A DNA stretch of 64,000 nucleotides, taken from NCBI GenBank assembly GCA_001770935.1, contig MESI01000050.1, forward strand, positions 1-64,000, written 5' to 3'. This stretch comes from Burkholderiales bacterium RIFCSPLOWO2_12_FULL_61_40 (GTDB taxonomy: Bacteria; Pseudomonadota; Gammaproteobacteria; Burkholderiales; Burkholderiaceae_C). Below are positions 36,255 to 45,064 of the stretch, in pieces. Each line of letters begins with the position of its first letter. Position 1 is the stretch's first letter. The notes under the pieces were generated by a model, which saw only the letters and a program-made list of their open reading frames with translations, was not told the DNA's origin and did not search any database. The position numbers and the translations under genes are program-made.

Positions 36255-36800
36255 CTATTTGGCGGCTGGCGGTGCCATGCGATCCATCATCATTTGCATC
36301 ATGGACTGCATCATGTCCATGCGTTTTTCCATCATCTGGTGCATCATCATGTCGGGAGGCATCCTGTCCATCATCTGGCCTTTTTCCATGCCGCCCATCA
36401 TTCCCATGCCACCCTTACCGCCACGCATGCCCTCCATCGCTGCCATGGCTTCTTGCATGATTTTCATTTGTTCGGGCATCAATGCATTGCGTTCTTCCGC
36501 CGTCTTGGCGGCCATGAGCTTTTGGTGCATGTCTTGCATGGCCTTCATCCGGGTGTCCATTTGGCCCATTTTTTCCATGGCACCCTTGTCCACGGGGACT
36601 TGCATGGCTTTGGCCGCCCCCGGCTTTGCGGTGGTTTTCTGGACCGGTGCCGACTTGGGGGCGGACGCTGCACCTGCGGGGTGGTGTGCCGTGTGATCTG
36701 CAGTGTCGGCGTCCGCAGACCAAGCCACCGCGCCCGGGAGCGTCAGAGACAAGGCCAAAGCCAAACGCGTTGCAGCAAGGGCAATATTGCGAGTTTGCAT
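36255..36800 (-). CDS. Periplasmic Met-rich protein
   Basis: A 181-residue secreted protein. It has a Sec signal peptide (residues 1-30, ending VAWSA), then a Lys/Pro/His-containing spacer (TADHTAHHPAG), and a helical Met-rich region (about 85-175; KGGMGMMGG, MMDRMPPDMMMHQMM). Met-rich periplasmic proteins bind Cu(I)/Ag(I). No named family is recognised; it probably buffers periplasmic copper for the neighbouring export genes. Confidence 0.75.
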   Translation of the reverse strand: MQTRNIALAATRLALALSLTLPGAVAWSADADTADHTAHHPAGAASAPKSAPVQKTTAKPGAAKAMQVPVDKGAMEKMGQMDTRMKAMQDMHQKLMAAKTAEERNALMPEQMKIMQEAMAAMEGMRGGKGGMGMMGGMEKGQMMDRMPPDMMMHQMMEKRMDMMQSMMQMMMDRMAPPAAK

Positions 36801-36881
36801 GGTGAACTTCCTTTAAGTACGGTGTTGCCGCCCCGGAACAACGTTAATGGAAGGGGCAATGGTTCCCGCTTCGCCCGTGCG

Positions 36882-37055
36882 CTATGGCGACCGGCGTCGC
36901 AGCAGCAAACCACCCAGACCAAAAAACAGCAATGAGCCAAATCCCCAGACCCATGCATAACCAATCATGTCGCCCCAAGGCACCAATGCGTAAAGCAACC
37001 CGAGCACCGCCCACACCAGTGCCACGGGGACGATGAGCCAGAAATCTTCATTCAT
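36882..37055 (-). CDS. Small membrane protein of the oxidase operon, 57 residues
   Basis: Gene of 58 codons 22 bases after oxidase subunit I, with a GGAGAT ribosome site before its ATG. The protein (MNEDFWLIVPVALVWAVLGL...) has two hydrophobic segments (about 5-25 and 33-52) and a basic end (RRRSP). Short accessory subunits like this are common in oxidases (CcoQ/CtaF type), so an accessory role is likely; no specific family is recognised. Confidence 0.65.
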   Translation of the reverse strand: MNEDFWLIVPVALVWAVLGLLYALVPWGDMIGYAWVWGFGSLLFFGLGGLLLRRRSP

Positions 37056-37077
37056 AGGAAATCTCCTTCACATTCAT

Positions 37078-38745
37078 TCAGTGCCCGCCGCCACCCGATG
37101 CACTGACCGGCAAGGCCTGCATGAGCTCGAAACCCACAGCGGAAAACACATACATGGCGACAACAATCACCAGGATCGACACCGGACCAACCCAGGCTTT
37201 GGTACCCACCTGCACCACGGTGCCGCCCCAGGTCACGCCCAGGCTGCCAACCGAGGCGCCGCGTTGACGTTTCGGCAACAGGGAGGCTGCCACCCCAGCT
37301 GCGAACGCCAGCAGCGCGGCAGCCATGAGGCTCCCCCCCATAGCGACAAACACCATCAGGGTTTGCCATAGGGCGGGTGCCTGCTGCTGGTAAGACACAT
37401 CCATCACACGCCGTGGTACACCCAGGTAGCCGGCCGTGATGCCTGCGGCGCCGAACACCAGCAAGCCCAACAACGCCAACCACGGCATCCACCGCAGTAG
37501 ATCGGGTCGCCACAGAGCGCGTCCACCGATGGCCGGCAACACCACCGAGAGTGCCGCCAGCAGCGTCATGCTGACCGTTCCCAGCGTGAAAAAGTGGAAA
37601 TAACCGGGCACAAAAAAGGTGTCGGACAACAGGGGCGCGAGTTGGCCCTGAATCAGGACAAATGCAAACACCAACCCTAAGGCCATGCTCAGCACGGCAA
37701 CGCCCACGGCCGACATGGCCGGGTGACGCCAGGGCAAGAGTTTGATCCAGCCAAACAAGCCGCGCCCGCCGTGGGCACGGGCATGCACTTCAAGCGAGGC
37801 CACGATGATCAAAAAGGCGGTCAAAGTGGGCACACTGACGAACAGTGACAGCATGGAGCCGACCACCTGGACGACCTTGGGCAGGTCCGGCTCCAAAAAC
37901 ATGTGGTACAGCGAGGTAGGCGGCACGAACACCAGGTACATCGAAAACACAATTTTCGAGAAACGCTCGCCAAACACCGACTTCACCCCCGTGAGCACCT
38001 GCATCAGGACATACCAGAGAATCACGGTCGCCATCAGGGGCAGGTAATGCATGTTGTGAAACACGATGTGCCAACGCGTACCGTGGCTGTCCGGGAAGGG
38101 CCCGGCACCCAGCGCCCACAAGACGCCCGGAACAAAGGTGTACAAGGCGGCAAAACCCGTTACCACCAAGAAGCCGGCCCAGGTGAACAGCGCAAAACCC
38201 ACCGCGCTGAGCTTGGCTTGCTGGCCTTGCCAGCGGGGCCGCAACAGGGTCACGATGGCACTGGCAGGCAGCACCATGAGCCCCAAGCCCAAAAAGCTAT
38301 AGCCCAAATTGAACAGCAGCAGGTCACCGGGATTGTCGCGCACCAGCTCGGGCGATCCGTTGTAGAGCAAGGGGGTTCCGGCGACAGAACCCACCATGCT
38401 GAGTCCCAGGCCCGCCAGCATCAGGGCAAACGCAATCCAGGCCAGTCGGCGCCAAGCCAGACCCGTGCCGTGCTCGCATGCGGCCAACCCCAACAGCAGC
38501 GCAGTCTGGGTGACAAACAACCAATAAAAGAAAATACCAACCCCGTGCACCGTCAAGAATCGGTAGCCCGTAGCCATGCCGACATTGAGCATGCCGCCGC
38601 GCACCAGGGCGGTGGCAACACCGGCCAAAATGCCTATGAGCAGTGCCAGCAATGCCACCGCCGCCATGCTTTTGAGCAGTTGCCGATCTGGCTTGGGCAA
38701 ACCCGCAAGGCGTTCGGTATATGTAGATGTTTGTGCCATGGTCAT
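37078..38745 (-). CDS. Divergent heme-copper oxidase subunit I (B-type-like) with altered active-site ligands
   Basis: A 555-residue, 12-13 helix protein clearly related to heme-copper oxidases of the ba3 group (LEVHARAHGGRGLFGWIKLLPW matches the T. thermophilus enzyme from memory). The low-spin heme ligands H67 and H384 are present, as is an HxxxY candidate (H230-Y234). However, the canonical CuB pair HH is Y280-H281 (SLYHMF), and the high-spin heme ligand in the usual HFH motif is Tyr (Y382-F-H384). The start overlaps the CuA-subunit stop (ATGA). It may be an oxidase, a nitric-oxide-reductase relative, or a redox protein that no longer reduces oxygen. Confidence 0.75.
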   Translation of the reverse strand: MTMAQTSTYTERLAGLPKPDRQLLKSMAAVALLALLIGILAGVATALVRGGMLNVGMATGYRFLTVHGVGIFFYWLFVTQTALLLGLAACEHGTGLAWRRLAWIAFALMLAGLGLSMVGSVAGTPLLYNGSPELVRDNPGDLLLFNLGYSFLGLGLMVLPASAIVTLLRPRWQGQQAKLSAVGFALFTWAGFLVVTGFAALYTFVPGVLWALGAGPFPDSHGTRWHIVFHNMHYLPLMATVILWYVLMQVLTGVKSVFGERFSKIVFSMYLVFVPPTSLYHMFLEPDLPKVVQVVGSMLSLFVSVPTLTAFLIIVASLEVHARAHGGRGLFGWIKLLPWRHPAMSAVGVAVLSMALGLVFAFVLIQGQLAPLLSDTFFVPGYFHFFTLGTVSMTLLAALSVVLPAIGGRALWRPDLLRWMPWLALLGLLVFGAAGITAGYLGVPRRVMDVSYQQQAPALWQTLMVFVAMGGSLMAAALLAFAAGVAASLLPKRQRGASVGSLGVTWGGTVVQVGTKAWVGPVSILVIVVAMYVFSAVGFELMQALPVSASGGGGH

Positions 38746-39530
38746 ACCACCTCTATCGTTGCCTGCATCAAACCGTGCGCCTCACCGCAGTACACCGTGC
38801 AGTACATCAGGTAACGGCCGGGTTTCTGGAAAGTCAGTGCGGTTTCTGTGATGCGACCGGGCTGCAGGCGCATCATGCGTCCGCCCTTGCCAAGCTGGAT
38901 CGAGGCGCCGTGGGCGATGTCCACGGCCATCATCCTGAAACGGTAGGCCTGCCCCGCGTCCAGACGCAATACGTTTGGCAGGTAGTACCACCTGCCGGCG
39001 GTCATCAAGACATCAATGGGCTGTCCCTTGCCGATCGGCAGAGCATCGTCCCCATGGGCTGAATGCACATCCGGCGTTGTTGGTGCCATCACCGGCGCTT
39101 CACTGTGCCCGGCATGGGGGTCAGGCTCGGCGGGCATCACATGGTCAGCAGGCATCCCAGTCGGCATGGCGTGACCTGCGTGAGGATCTGCAACCTGAAC
39201 AGGGGAATTCACTATTCGACGGGGATACACACTGCCATCGGGCATGCGGTAGCGTTCCGCGAATTCGGCGGTCATGCGGCTGAACTCTTCGGTCGTCGGC
39301 CCTTGTGACGCTGCGCCGTGTCCACCATGCGCGCCTTCAGCGGCCGGCTTCGCAGCGACTTCTGCACCACCGTCCACATGGCTAGGCCCTTGCGGGTGGT
39401 CCAGGCCCAGCAGGGCCAGCGGACCGGGTGCGGCACCATAAGCCGCCCAGAGTCCGTACAAACTGATGCCACCAAACCCGCTGGCCGCAATAAATGCGCG
39501 CCGGGTGGTGAAGTGATTTTTCTGCCGCAT
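38742..39530 (-). CDS. CuA-domain oxidase subunit II with Tat-type signal
   Basis: A 262-residue secreted protein. The N-terminus has a Tat-like motif (TTRRAFIAASG), followed by a His/Met-rich middle (HAGHAMPTGMPADH). The C-terminal cupredoxin ends in a CuA site: H207 (DIAHGAS), C244-x3-C248-x3-H252-x2-M255 (CTVYCGEAHGLM). It is the electron-entry subunit for the divergent subunit I gene, which it overlaps by four bases. The long Met/His linker suggests it also handles copper. Confidence 0.8.
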   Translation of the reverse strand: MRQKNHFTTRRAFIAASGFGGISLYGLWAAYGAAPGPLALLGLDHPQGPSHVDGGAEVAAKPAAEGAHGGHGAASQGPTTEEFSRMTAEFAERYRMPDGSVYPRRIVNSPVQVADPHAGHAMPTGMPADHVMPAEPDPHAGHSEAPVMAPTTPDVHSAHGDDALPIGKGQPIDVLMTAGRWYYLPNVLRLDAGQAYRFRMMAVDIAHGASIQLGKGGRMMRLQPGRITETALTFQKPGRYLMYCTVYCGEAHGLMQATIEVV

Positions 39531-39542
39531 GCTGCGTTCTCC

Positions 39543-40010
39543 TTAGGCGTACTTTTGGTATACCGATGTTTTCCCGTTGGACTGAATCAGCAGCACAGCG
39601 TAGGGATCTTTGCGGCCTTTGTAGACCGGGCCGTCCATGCCCGGTGAGCCGACCACCATGCCGGGTACGGCCAGACCTACCGCTTTGGGCTTCTCGCGCA
39701 ACAAACGCCGGATCTCCCGCACCGGCACATGCCCCTCAATGGCATAGCCTGCGATTCGCGCGGTGTGGCATGACCCCAGCTCGACCGGTATGCCCAGTTG
39801 GGCCCGCATCGCGTTGTTGCCGGTCTCAAACACCTTGACCGAAAACCCTGCCTGTTCCATGATGGCGACCCAGTCTTTGCAGCAACCGCAGCTCGGGTCT
39901 TTCCAGACTTCCACCAAGGGACTCTGAGGCTGGGCCGCCCTACCCGCCAGAGGTAACATCAGCGCTGCGGCCAGCCAATGACGGCGATTCAATGTCAACG
40001 GTGCTTGCAT
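39543..40010 (-). CDS. DUF411 metal-binding protein
   Basis: A 155-residue exported protein with a signal peptide (LAAALMLPLAGRAA) and the DUF411 core: DPSCGCCKDW (about 38-47) and CHTARIAGYAIEGHVP (about 81-96). DUF411 proteins are found beside copper and silver resistance genes. Three cysteines and the His suit copper binding. It is the first gene of the copper run that ends with the EamA gene, 75 bases after a candidate operator. Confidence 0.85.
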   Translation of the reverse strand: MQAPLTLNRRHWLAAALMLPLAGRAAQPQSPLVEVWKDPSCGCCKDWVAIMEQAGFSVKVFETGNNAMRAQLGIPVELGSCHTARIAGYAIEGHVPVREIRRLLREKPKAVGLAVPGMVVGSPGMDGPVYKGRKDPYAVLLIQSNGKTSVYQKYA

Positions 40011-40085
40011 CTTCAGGTTCCTACGTATTGGTAATTTGGTGATGGCAGTCTACGGGCCGATCAGCGCCACCGAGATGACGAGTGC

Positions 40086-40101
40086 ATTACATTTCTGTCA
40101 G
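40086..40101. promoter_or_regulatory. Candidate copper-regulator binding site, copy 1
   Basis: ATTACATTTCTGTCAG matches the site at 46916 (ATTACAGTTCTGTCAT) at 14 of 16 bases. It is an imperfect palindrome, lies upstream of the DUF411 gene start, and fits the imperfect palindromes bound by CusR/CopR-type regulators. Confidence 0.55.
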
Positions 40102-40182
40102 TTTCGCCAATAAAGTGCCTGCTGAAGGCAACCAAACCCGAGCGGCGCGCCATTCATTTGATGTGCATCAGTCTTTTCAATT

Positions 40183-40629
40183 TCATTGGCCGTCGGATCT
40201 TCCGGACAGCGGCGTAAAGCGCGCTTGTTCTGCGGATTTTCCGGGGAGTGTGATGGACACAATGGCTTTCATTGCCGGGGTGGATGCGTATTTGCCAATG
40301 CCTTTCAGGCGGTTGTCGCCATCGGGCGCTAATGTGACAACGCTTTTGTCCTTGCCGGTCAAAAGCGTGGCCACTCCGGTAGCGCCTGCACTGGGCAGCT
40401 TCTTGCCGTTGCTGTCGGTGAGGTACACCACGACGGGGTTGTCCGCCGCGTCTTTGCTGGTCCTGGTCACGACCAGCTCGAAATGGTTCGCACCCACCAC
40501 CTGCACCTGTCCGCCATGGGCTGCTTTAAGGGCGTCTGCATGCATTTCATCGCCGTGGGCATGCACGTATCCCGCCCCCACCAAGAAGCCCAGCGCCACT
40601 GTCGCCAACACACTCACTTTCGTCATCAC
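40183..40629 (-). CDS. Periplasmic protein with N-terminal His motif, end of the RND operon
   Basis: A 148-residue secreted protein with no recognised family. A signal peptide (residues about 1-24, VGAGYVHA) is followed by HGDEMHADALK. The rest is a beta-rich domain (LVVTRTSK, PVVVYLTDSNGKKL) and resembles CopC-like or efflux-associated accessory proteins. Cleavage after VHA would leave an N-terminal His, a copper ligand in CopC-type proteins. It follows the RND transporter gene by 53 bases. Confidence 0.7.
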   Translation of the reverse strand: MMTKVSVLATVALGFLVGAGYVHAHGDEMHADALKAAHGGQVQVVGANHFELVVTRTSKDAADNPVVVYLTDSNGKKLPSAGATGVATLLTGKDKSVVTLAPDGDNRLKGIGKYASTPAMKAIVSITLPGKSAEQARFTPLSGRSDGQ

Positions 40630-40681
40630 TTACTCCTGTTTTGAAAATACCAAGCCAGGGAACGAGAATCCCCGGCACCTG

Positions 40682-43600
40682 CTAAAAACTCTCTGGCGAA
40701 TGTTCATCCGCTTTGGCAGCCAATAAACGCTCCAGCGGCTGGCGGCCCCAGCGCCAGAACATCAGCGGCGTGAGCAAGGTGTCCAGCAAGGTCGAACTGA
40801 TCAGACCACCAAAGATCACCACTGCCACCGGGTGCAATACTTCCTTGCCGGGGGCATCGGCCGACACCAGGAGCGGTACCAGGGCGAAGGCTGCCACCAA
40901 GGCGGTCATCAGCACGGGCGTCAGGCGTTCCAACGAGCCGCGAACGATCATCTTTTGGCCGAAGGACTCACCTTCAAACGCGCACAGGTTGATGTAGTGG
41001 CTGATCTTCAAAATGCCGTTGCGCGTGGAAATTCCGGTCAGGGTGATGAATCCCACCAAAGCCGCGACGGACAGCGGCTGCCCGGAAATCCACAGTGCAA
41101 TCACACTTCCCACCAAGGCCAATGGAATGTTTCCCATGATGATGAGCGTTAGCGCGGCGGAGCGGTAGCGGCTGTACAGGACCAGAAAGATCATGGTGAG
41201 CGATACCGTTGCCAGCAAGGCAATCAACTTGGCGGCCTGCTCCTGGGCCTGGAACTGGCCTTCCAGCGCAGTGAAATAGCCTTCGGGCAAGGGCTTGGAC
41301 GCCAGCTCGGCGCGAATTTCGCCGATCACACGCGACATGTCGCTGCCGTCGGTATTGGCCGAGATCACGATGCGCCTGCGCGAGTTTTCCCGGCTGACCT
41401 GATTGGGACCATCGCCGTCTTCAATGCGCGCCAGCTTGGACAAGGGCACTGCACCGGTCGGGGTTTCGATCAGCAGGTTGGAGAGTTCCTGCAAGCCCCG
41501 TCCACTCTCGGGCAGGCGCACCACCATGTCAAAACGGCGGTTGCCTTCCACGATTTGCGTGACACGTTCGCCTTCAATCATCTGCTCCAGCGAACGCAAC
41601 AAGGCTCCCGGTGCTACACCGTATTGGGCTGCCTGTTCGTAATCGACGTGGATTTTGATCTGCGGAATCAAGACCTGCTTCTCAACCGCCAGGTCGGTAA
41701 CGCCTGGTATGTTGGCGAGCCGGGTGCGCAAATCTCCAGCCAAGCTGCGCAAAGTATCCAGATCGTCCCCGTAGACCTTCAAGGCAATTTGCGCCCGCAC
41801 ACCCGACAGCAGGTGGTCCAGGCGGTGCGAAATGGGCTGGCCCACGTTGCTGACTGCAGGCAGCACCGCCAGACGGGTACGCAAGTCGTTGATGATGTCT
41901 TCGCGGCTGCGCTCGGAGGCCTTCAAATCCACATCCATTTCGGTGTAGTGCACCCCTTCGGCGTGTTCGTCCAGCTCTGCGCGTCCTGTGCGCCGCCCCA
42001 CCTGGGTGACCTCGGGTACACCCACCACGATTTGCTCCGCCAGTGCGCCAATGCGGTTGGATTCCGCCAACGAGGTGCCTGGGTTCAACACCACGTTGAC
42101 CGTCAATGTTCCTTCGTTGAAAGGAGGCAAAAACGCCCTGGGGAAAAATGGGATGGTGGCCGCCGCCGCCGCCACGGCAACCAGTGCCGCGATCAGCAAA
42201 GCACGCGTGTGCGCAAACGACCAATGCAACAGAACAGCATCCCAGCGCTTGAGCCGGATCACCAGCGGGCTGTCGCCGTGCCCCATTTGTTTCATTTTTG
42301 GCAGCAAATACAGCGCCATGACGGGGGTGATGGTGACGGACACCACCATGCTCGCCAGGATCGACACGATGTAGGCAATGCCCAGCGGCGTGAACAAGCG
42401 CCCCTCTATGCCCGGCAACACAAACAGCGGCACAAACACCAGCACAATGATGACGGTGGCATACACAATTGCAGAGCGCACTTCCAGGGTCGCACTGGCG
42501 ATCACTTCCTGCACCGGACGTGGTTCTTTGAGCGCGCTGTTGAGCTTGAGGCGGCGCAGCACGTTTTCCACGCCAACCACCGCGTCGTCCACCAGTTCGC
42601 CGATGGCAATTGCCAGCCCTCCCAGGGTCATGGTGTTGATGGACAGCCCGAAATAGTGGAACACCAGCGCCGTGACCAGCAAGGACACCGGAATCGCCGT
42701 CAGGGAAATCAGCGTGGTGCGGACATTGAGCAAAAACAGGAACAGAATCACCGCCACCAGAACCGCACCATCGCGCAGCGCCTCCTGCACGTTGGAGACC
42801 GAGTGCTCGATGAAGTCCGCCTGCTTGAAGAGGAACTGCGGGGCCTCAACACCGGGCGGCAGGCTCTTGCCCAACTCGGCAATGGCCCGCTCCACCTCCC
42901 GTGTGACCGTGACGCTGTCGGCGCTGGGTTGCTTCTGCACCGACAAAATCACGGCTGGTTTGCCGTTGTAGCCCGCATCGCCGCGTTTGAGCGCGGGAGC
43001 GAGTTTGACGTCCGCCACCTGCTTCAACAAAATGGCTTGGCCGTTTTTGACGGTGACGACGACGTTTTGCAAATCTTCGAGGCGGCTGGTGCGGCCAATC
43101 TGGCGAATCAGGTACTCACGGCCCTGGGACTCCAGAAATCCGCCGCTGGTATTGGCCCCAAAATCCCGCAGTGCTGTTTCCAGTTTCTCACGCTCGACAT
43201 TCAGCGCCTGCAGCTGGGTGGGCTTGATCTCCACCCGGTATTGGCGCACTTCGCCGCCAATGGGGGTCACCTGGGCCACCCCAGGGATGGTCAGCAGGCG
43301 CGGACGCATCACCCAGTCGGCGTATTCACGGACCTGCATAGGGCTCACCTTGGCCGGATCCGCAGGCAATGCCAGCAGCAAAATCTCGCCCATGATGGAT
43401 GAAATGGGCCCCAACTGGGGAACTACGCCGGGTGGCAACTGTTCGCGCACCAGATTCAGGCGTTCGCTGATCTGTTGGCGGTTGCGGTAAATGTCGGAGC
43501 CCCATTCAAACTCCACGTAAATGATGGACAGGCCGATGCCGGACACCGAGCGCACCCGGGTCACGCCAGGCATGCCGTTCATGCTGGATTCCACCGGAAA

Positions 43601-43798
43601 GGTGACCAGCTGCTCGACCTCTTCCGGGGCCATGCCTCCGGCTTCGGTCATCAGGGTGACGGTGGGCTTGTTCAGGTCGGGGAACACATCCACCGGCATT
43701 TTCTGGACTGTCAATACGCCGTAAATGACCAGCAACAGTGAAACGCCCAGAACGATCAGGCGCTGGCGCAAGCTGGTGTGGATGATGAAATCAAACAT
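40682..43798 (-). CDS. Heavy-metal efflux RND pump (CzcA/CusA family)
   Basis: Inner-membrane proton-driven pump of 1038 residues, full length. The starting pattern IIHTSLRQRLIVL, the membrane carboxylate motif GELVDDAVVGVENVLRR (residues about 400-416) and the DFxP-like KMPVDVFPDLNKP are present. The Cu(I)-binding Met positions of CusA are not conserved; HRLDHLLSGVRAQIALKVYG carries His where CusA has Met. It therefore belongs to another HME subgroup, and its metal is less certain. Partner adaptor, outer-membrane channel and two secreted proteins are encoded in the same run. Confidence 0.9.
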   Translation of the reverse strand: MFDFIIHTSLRQRLIVLGVSLLLVIYGVLTVQKMPVDVFPDLNKPTVTLMTEAGGMAPEEVEQLVTFPVESSMNGMPGVTRVRSVSGIGLSIIYVEFEWGSDIYRNRQQISERLNLVREQLPPGVVPQLGPISSIMGEILLLALPADPAKVSPMQVREYADWVMRPRLLTIPGVAQVTPIGGEVRQYRVEIKPTQLQALNVEREKLETALRDFGANTSGGFLESQGREYLIRQIGRTSRLEDLQNVVVTVKNGQAILLKQVADVKLAPALKRGDAGYNGKPAVILSVQKQPSADSVTVTREVERAIAELGKSLPPGVEAPQFLFKQADFIEHSVSNVQEALRDGAVLVAVILFLFLLNVRTTLISLTAIPVSLLVTALVFHYFGLSINTMTLGGLAIAIGELVDDAVVGVENVLRRLKLNSALKEPRPVQEVIASATLEVRSAIVYATVIIVLVFVPLFVLPGIEGRLFTPLGIAYIVSILASMVVSVTITPVMALYLLPKMKQMGHGDSPLVIRLKRWDAVLLHWSFAHTRALLIAALVAVAAAAATIPFFPRAFLPPFNEGTLTVNVVLNPGTSLAESNRIGALAEQIVVGVPEVTQVGRRTGRAELDEHAEGVHYTEMDVDLKASERSREDIINDLRTRLAVLPAVSNVGQPISHRLDHLLSGVRAQIALKVYGDDLDTLRSLAGDLRTRLANIPGVTDLAVEKQVLIPQIKIHVDYEQAAQYGVAPGALLRSLEQMIEGERVTQIVEGNRRFDMVVRLPESGRGLQELSNLLIETPTGAVPLSKLARIEDGDGPNQVSRENSRRRIVISANTDGSDMSRVIGEIRAELASKPLPEGYFTALEGQFQAQEQAAKLIALLATVSLTMIFLVLYSRYRSAALTLIIMGNIPLALVGSVIALWISGQPLSVAALVGFITLTGISTRNGILKISHYINLCAFEGESFGQKMIVRGSLERLTPVLMTALVAAFALVPLLVSADAPGKEVLHPVAVVIFGGLISSTLLDTLLTPLMFWRWGRQPLERLLAAKADEHSPESF

Positions 43799-43846
43799 GG
43801 CGGCGCACCTCGGGCAGCTTGTGTGTGTGTGTCGGAGTGCGATGCA

Positions 43847-44995
43847 TCATTTCACCTGTGCCAGCAAGCCAGCGCCCTCCACCACCACCCGTTCGCCGTC
43901 AGCAAGGCCGGACGTCACCACCACATGGCCCGCATCAATGGCCCGTGCTTCAACCTTGCGCAGCACAAACCGTTCGGCCGCCGCATGGATCCACACCGAA
44001 GTCTGGTTCGTATTGCCTTTGACCAATGCGGCCTGGGCAATGGAGGCACCCTTGACCACCTGTGTGGTTTTGGCAATCACCTTCACAGGCTGCCCCACGG
44101 CCACTGCAGCTTTGCCTCCTTTGACGCGAAAGAGCAAGGGGATGGCTTGCTCACGCAATTGCCTGCCACCTCCCACATACTGCAGCTCCAGCGCGCCACC
44201 TGGAATGACCGCGCTGGCGGAAGACAAGCCCTCCAGCACCGTGGCGTCATACGCCAGCGCCTCCACACTCAGCCGGGTGGGGTCCAGCACTTCAAACAAA
44301 ACATCTTTGGCATCCACCACCTGTCCAATGACTGCGTGCACCGCGCTGACAACGCCGGACACGGGTGCCAGCAAAGCTTCTGTTGCCTGGATTCCGCCGA
44401 CCAAAGCGGTGCGGCGCTTCTTGAGGGAATCCCACTCAATACGCGCGGCCTCAATGGCGGCTTGCGGCACGGACCCTTCCAACTGCTCATAACGGCGAAC
44501 CTTGCGTTCTGCAATGGCCAGTTGTGACTCTAATTCGGCCAGTTGGGCCAGATTGGCACTGCGCTCCAAGCTGCTGACTTGTGGCTGTAAATTGGCCAAA
44601 ACCTGACCCTTGCTCACCTTTTGCCCAAGCGTGGGCAAGCCCTTGGGGCCAGGCTCGATACGCCCGGCCTGGCTTGCCTGCACGACACCCCCGGCATTGG
44701 CGTCGGCAACGACCTTGCCGCTGAACTCGACAGTGGCTGCGTTGTCCTGCAAGGCCACCAGCACCGTGCGTAATCCCAGTTGATGCTGCACCAATTTGGG
44801 AACAAACAGGCTGCCGTCGGCCAGCCGTTGCGCTGCCACCAGTTCTGCCGTTGCGCCGGACCCTGTTGCAACCGGCGCTTGGGCTGACACCGTCGGTTTG
44901 TCTTTGCTGTGGTCCTCGTCCCCGTGGGCCAGGGCCTGAGCGCAAAGGCCCAGCGCAGCGAATGCCGCGATGCCAAATGTCATTGTCGTTTTCAT
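43847..44995 (-). CDS. RND periplasmic adaptor subunit
   Basis: A 382-residue membrane-fusion protein. A signal peptide (LGLCAQALA) is followed by HGDEDHSKDKP, another potential N-terminal His. The biotinyl-lipoyl half-motif (GRIEPGPKGLPTLGQKVSKGQVLANLQP), a coiled-coil hairpin (about 165-215) and a beta-barrel follow. It connects the CzcA-like pump with the TolC-type channel. It lacks the heavy-metal binding domain seen in the second adaptor at 51125. Confidence 0.85.
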   Translation of the reverse strand: MKTTMTFGIAAFAALGLCAQALAHGDEDHSKDKPTVSAQAPVATGSGATAELVAAQRLADGSLFVPKLVQHQLGLRTVLVALQDNAATVEFSGKVVADANAGGVVQASQAGRIEPGPKGLPTLGQKVSKGQVLANLQPQVSSLERSANLAQLAELESQLAIAERKVRRYEQLEGSVPQAAIEAARIEWDSLKKRRTALVGGIQATEALLAPVSGVVSAVHAVIGQVVDAKDVLFEVLDPTRLSVEALAYDATVLEGLSSASAVIPGGALELQYVGGGRQLREQAIPLLFRVKGGKAAVAVGQPVKVIAKTTQVVKGASIAQAALVKGNTNQTSVWIHAAAERFVLRKVEARAIDAGHVVVTSGLADGERVVVEGAGLLAQVK

Positions 44996-45064
44996 GGTGC
45001 TGTTCGATTCATGTTGTCTATAAAAGAAGCGCGCTCCGCTGGGGCGCGCAGCTACGTGGTGTGC

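Noticed and set aside
37078..38745. Assignment as a classical NorB nitric oxide reductase
   Set aside because: NorB hallmark segments were not seen; the sequence aligns better with ba3-type oxidases, though unusual NOR families remain possible.
41555..43402. Long open frame on the plus strand opposite the CzcA-like pump (615 codons)
   Set aside because: His/Gln/Arg-rich translation typical of an antisense shadow; the RND protein on the minus strand is unmistakable.
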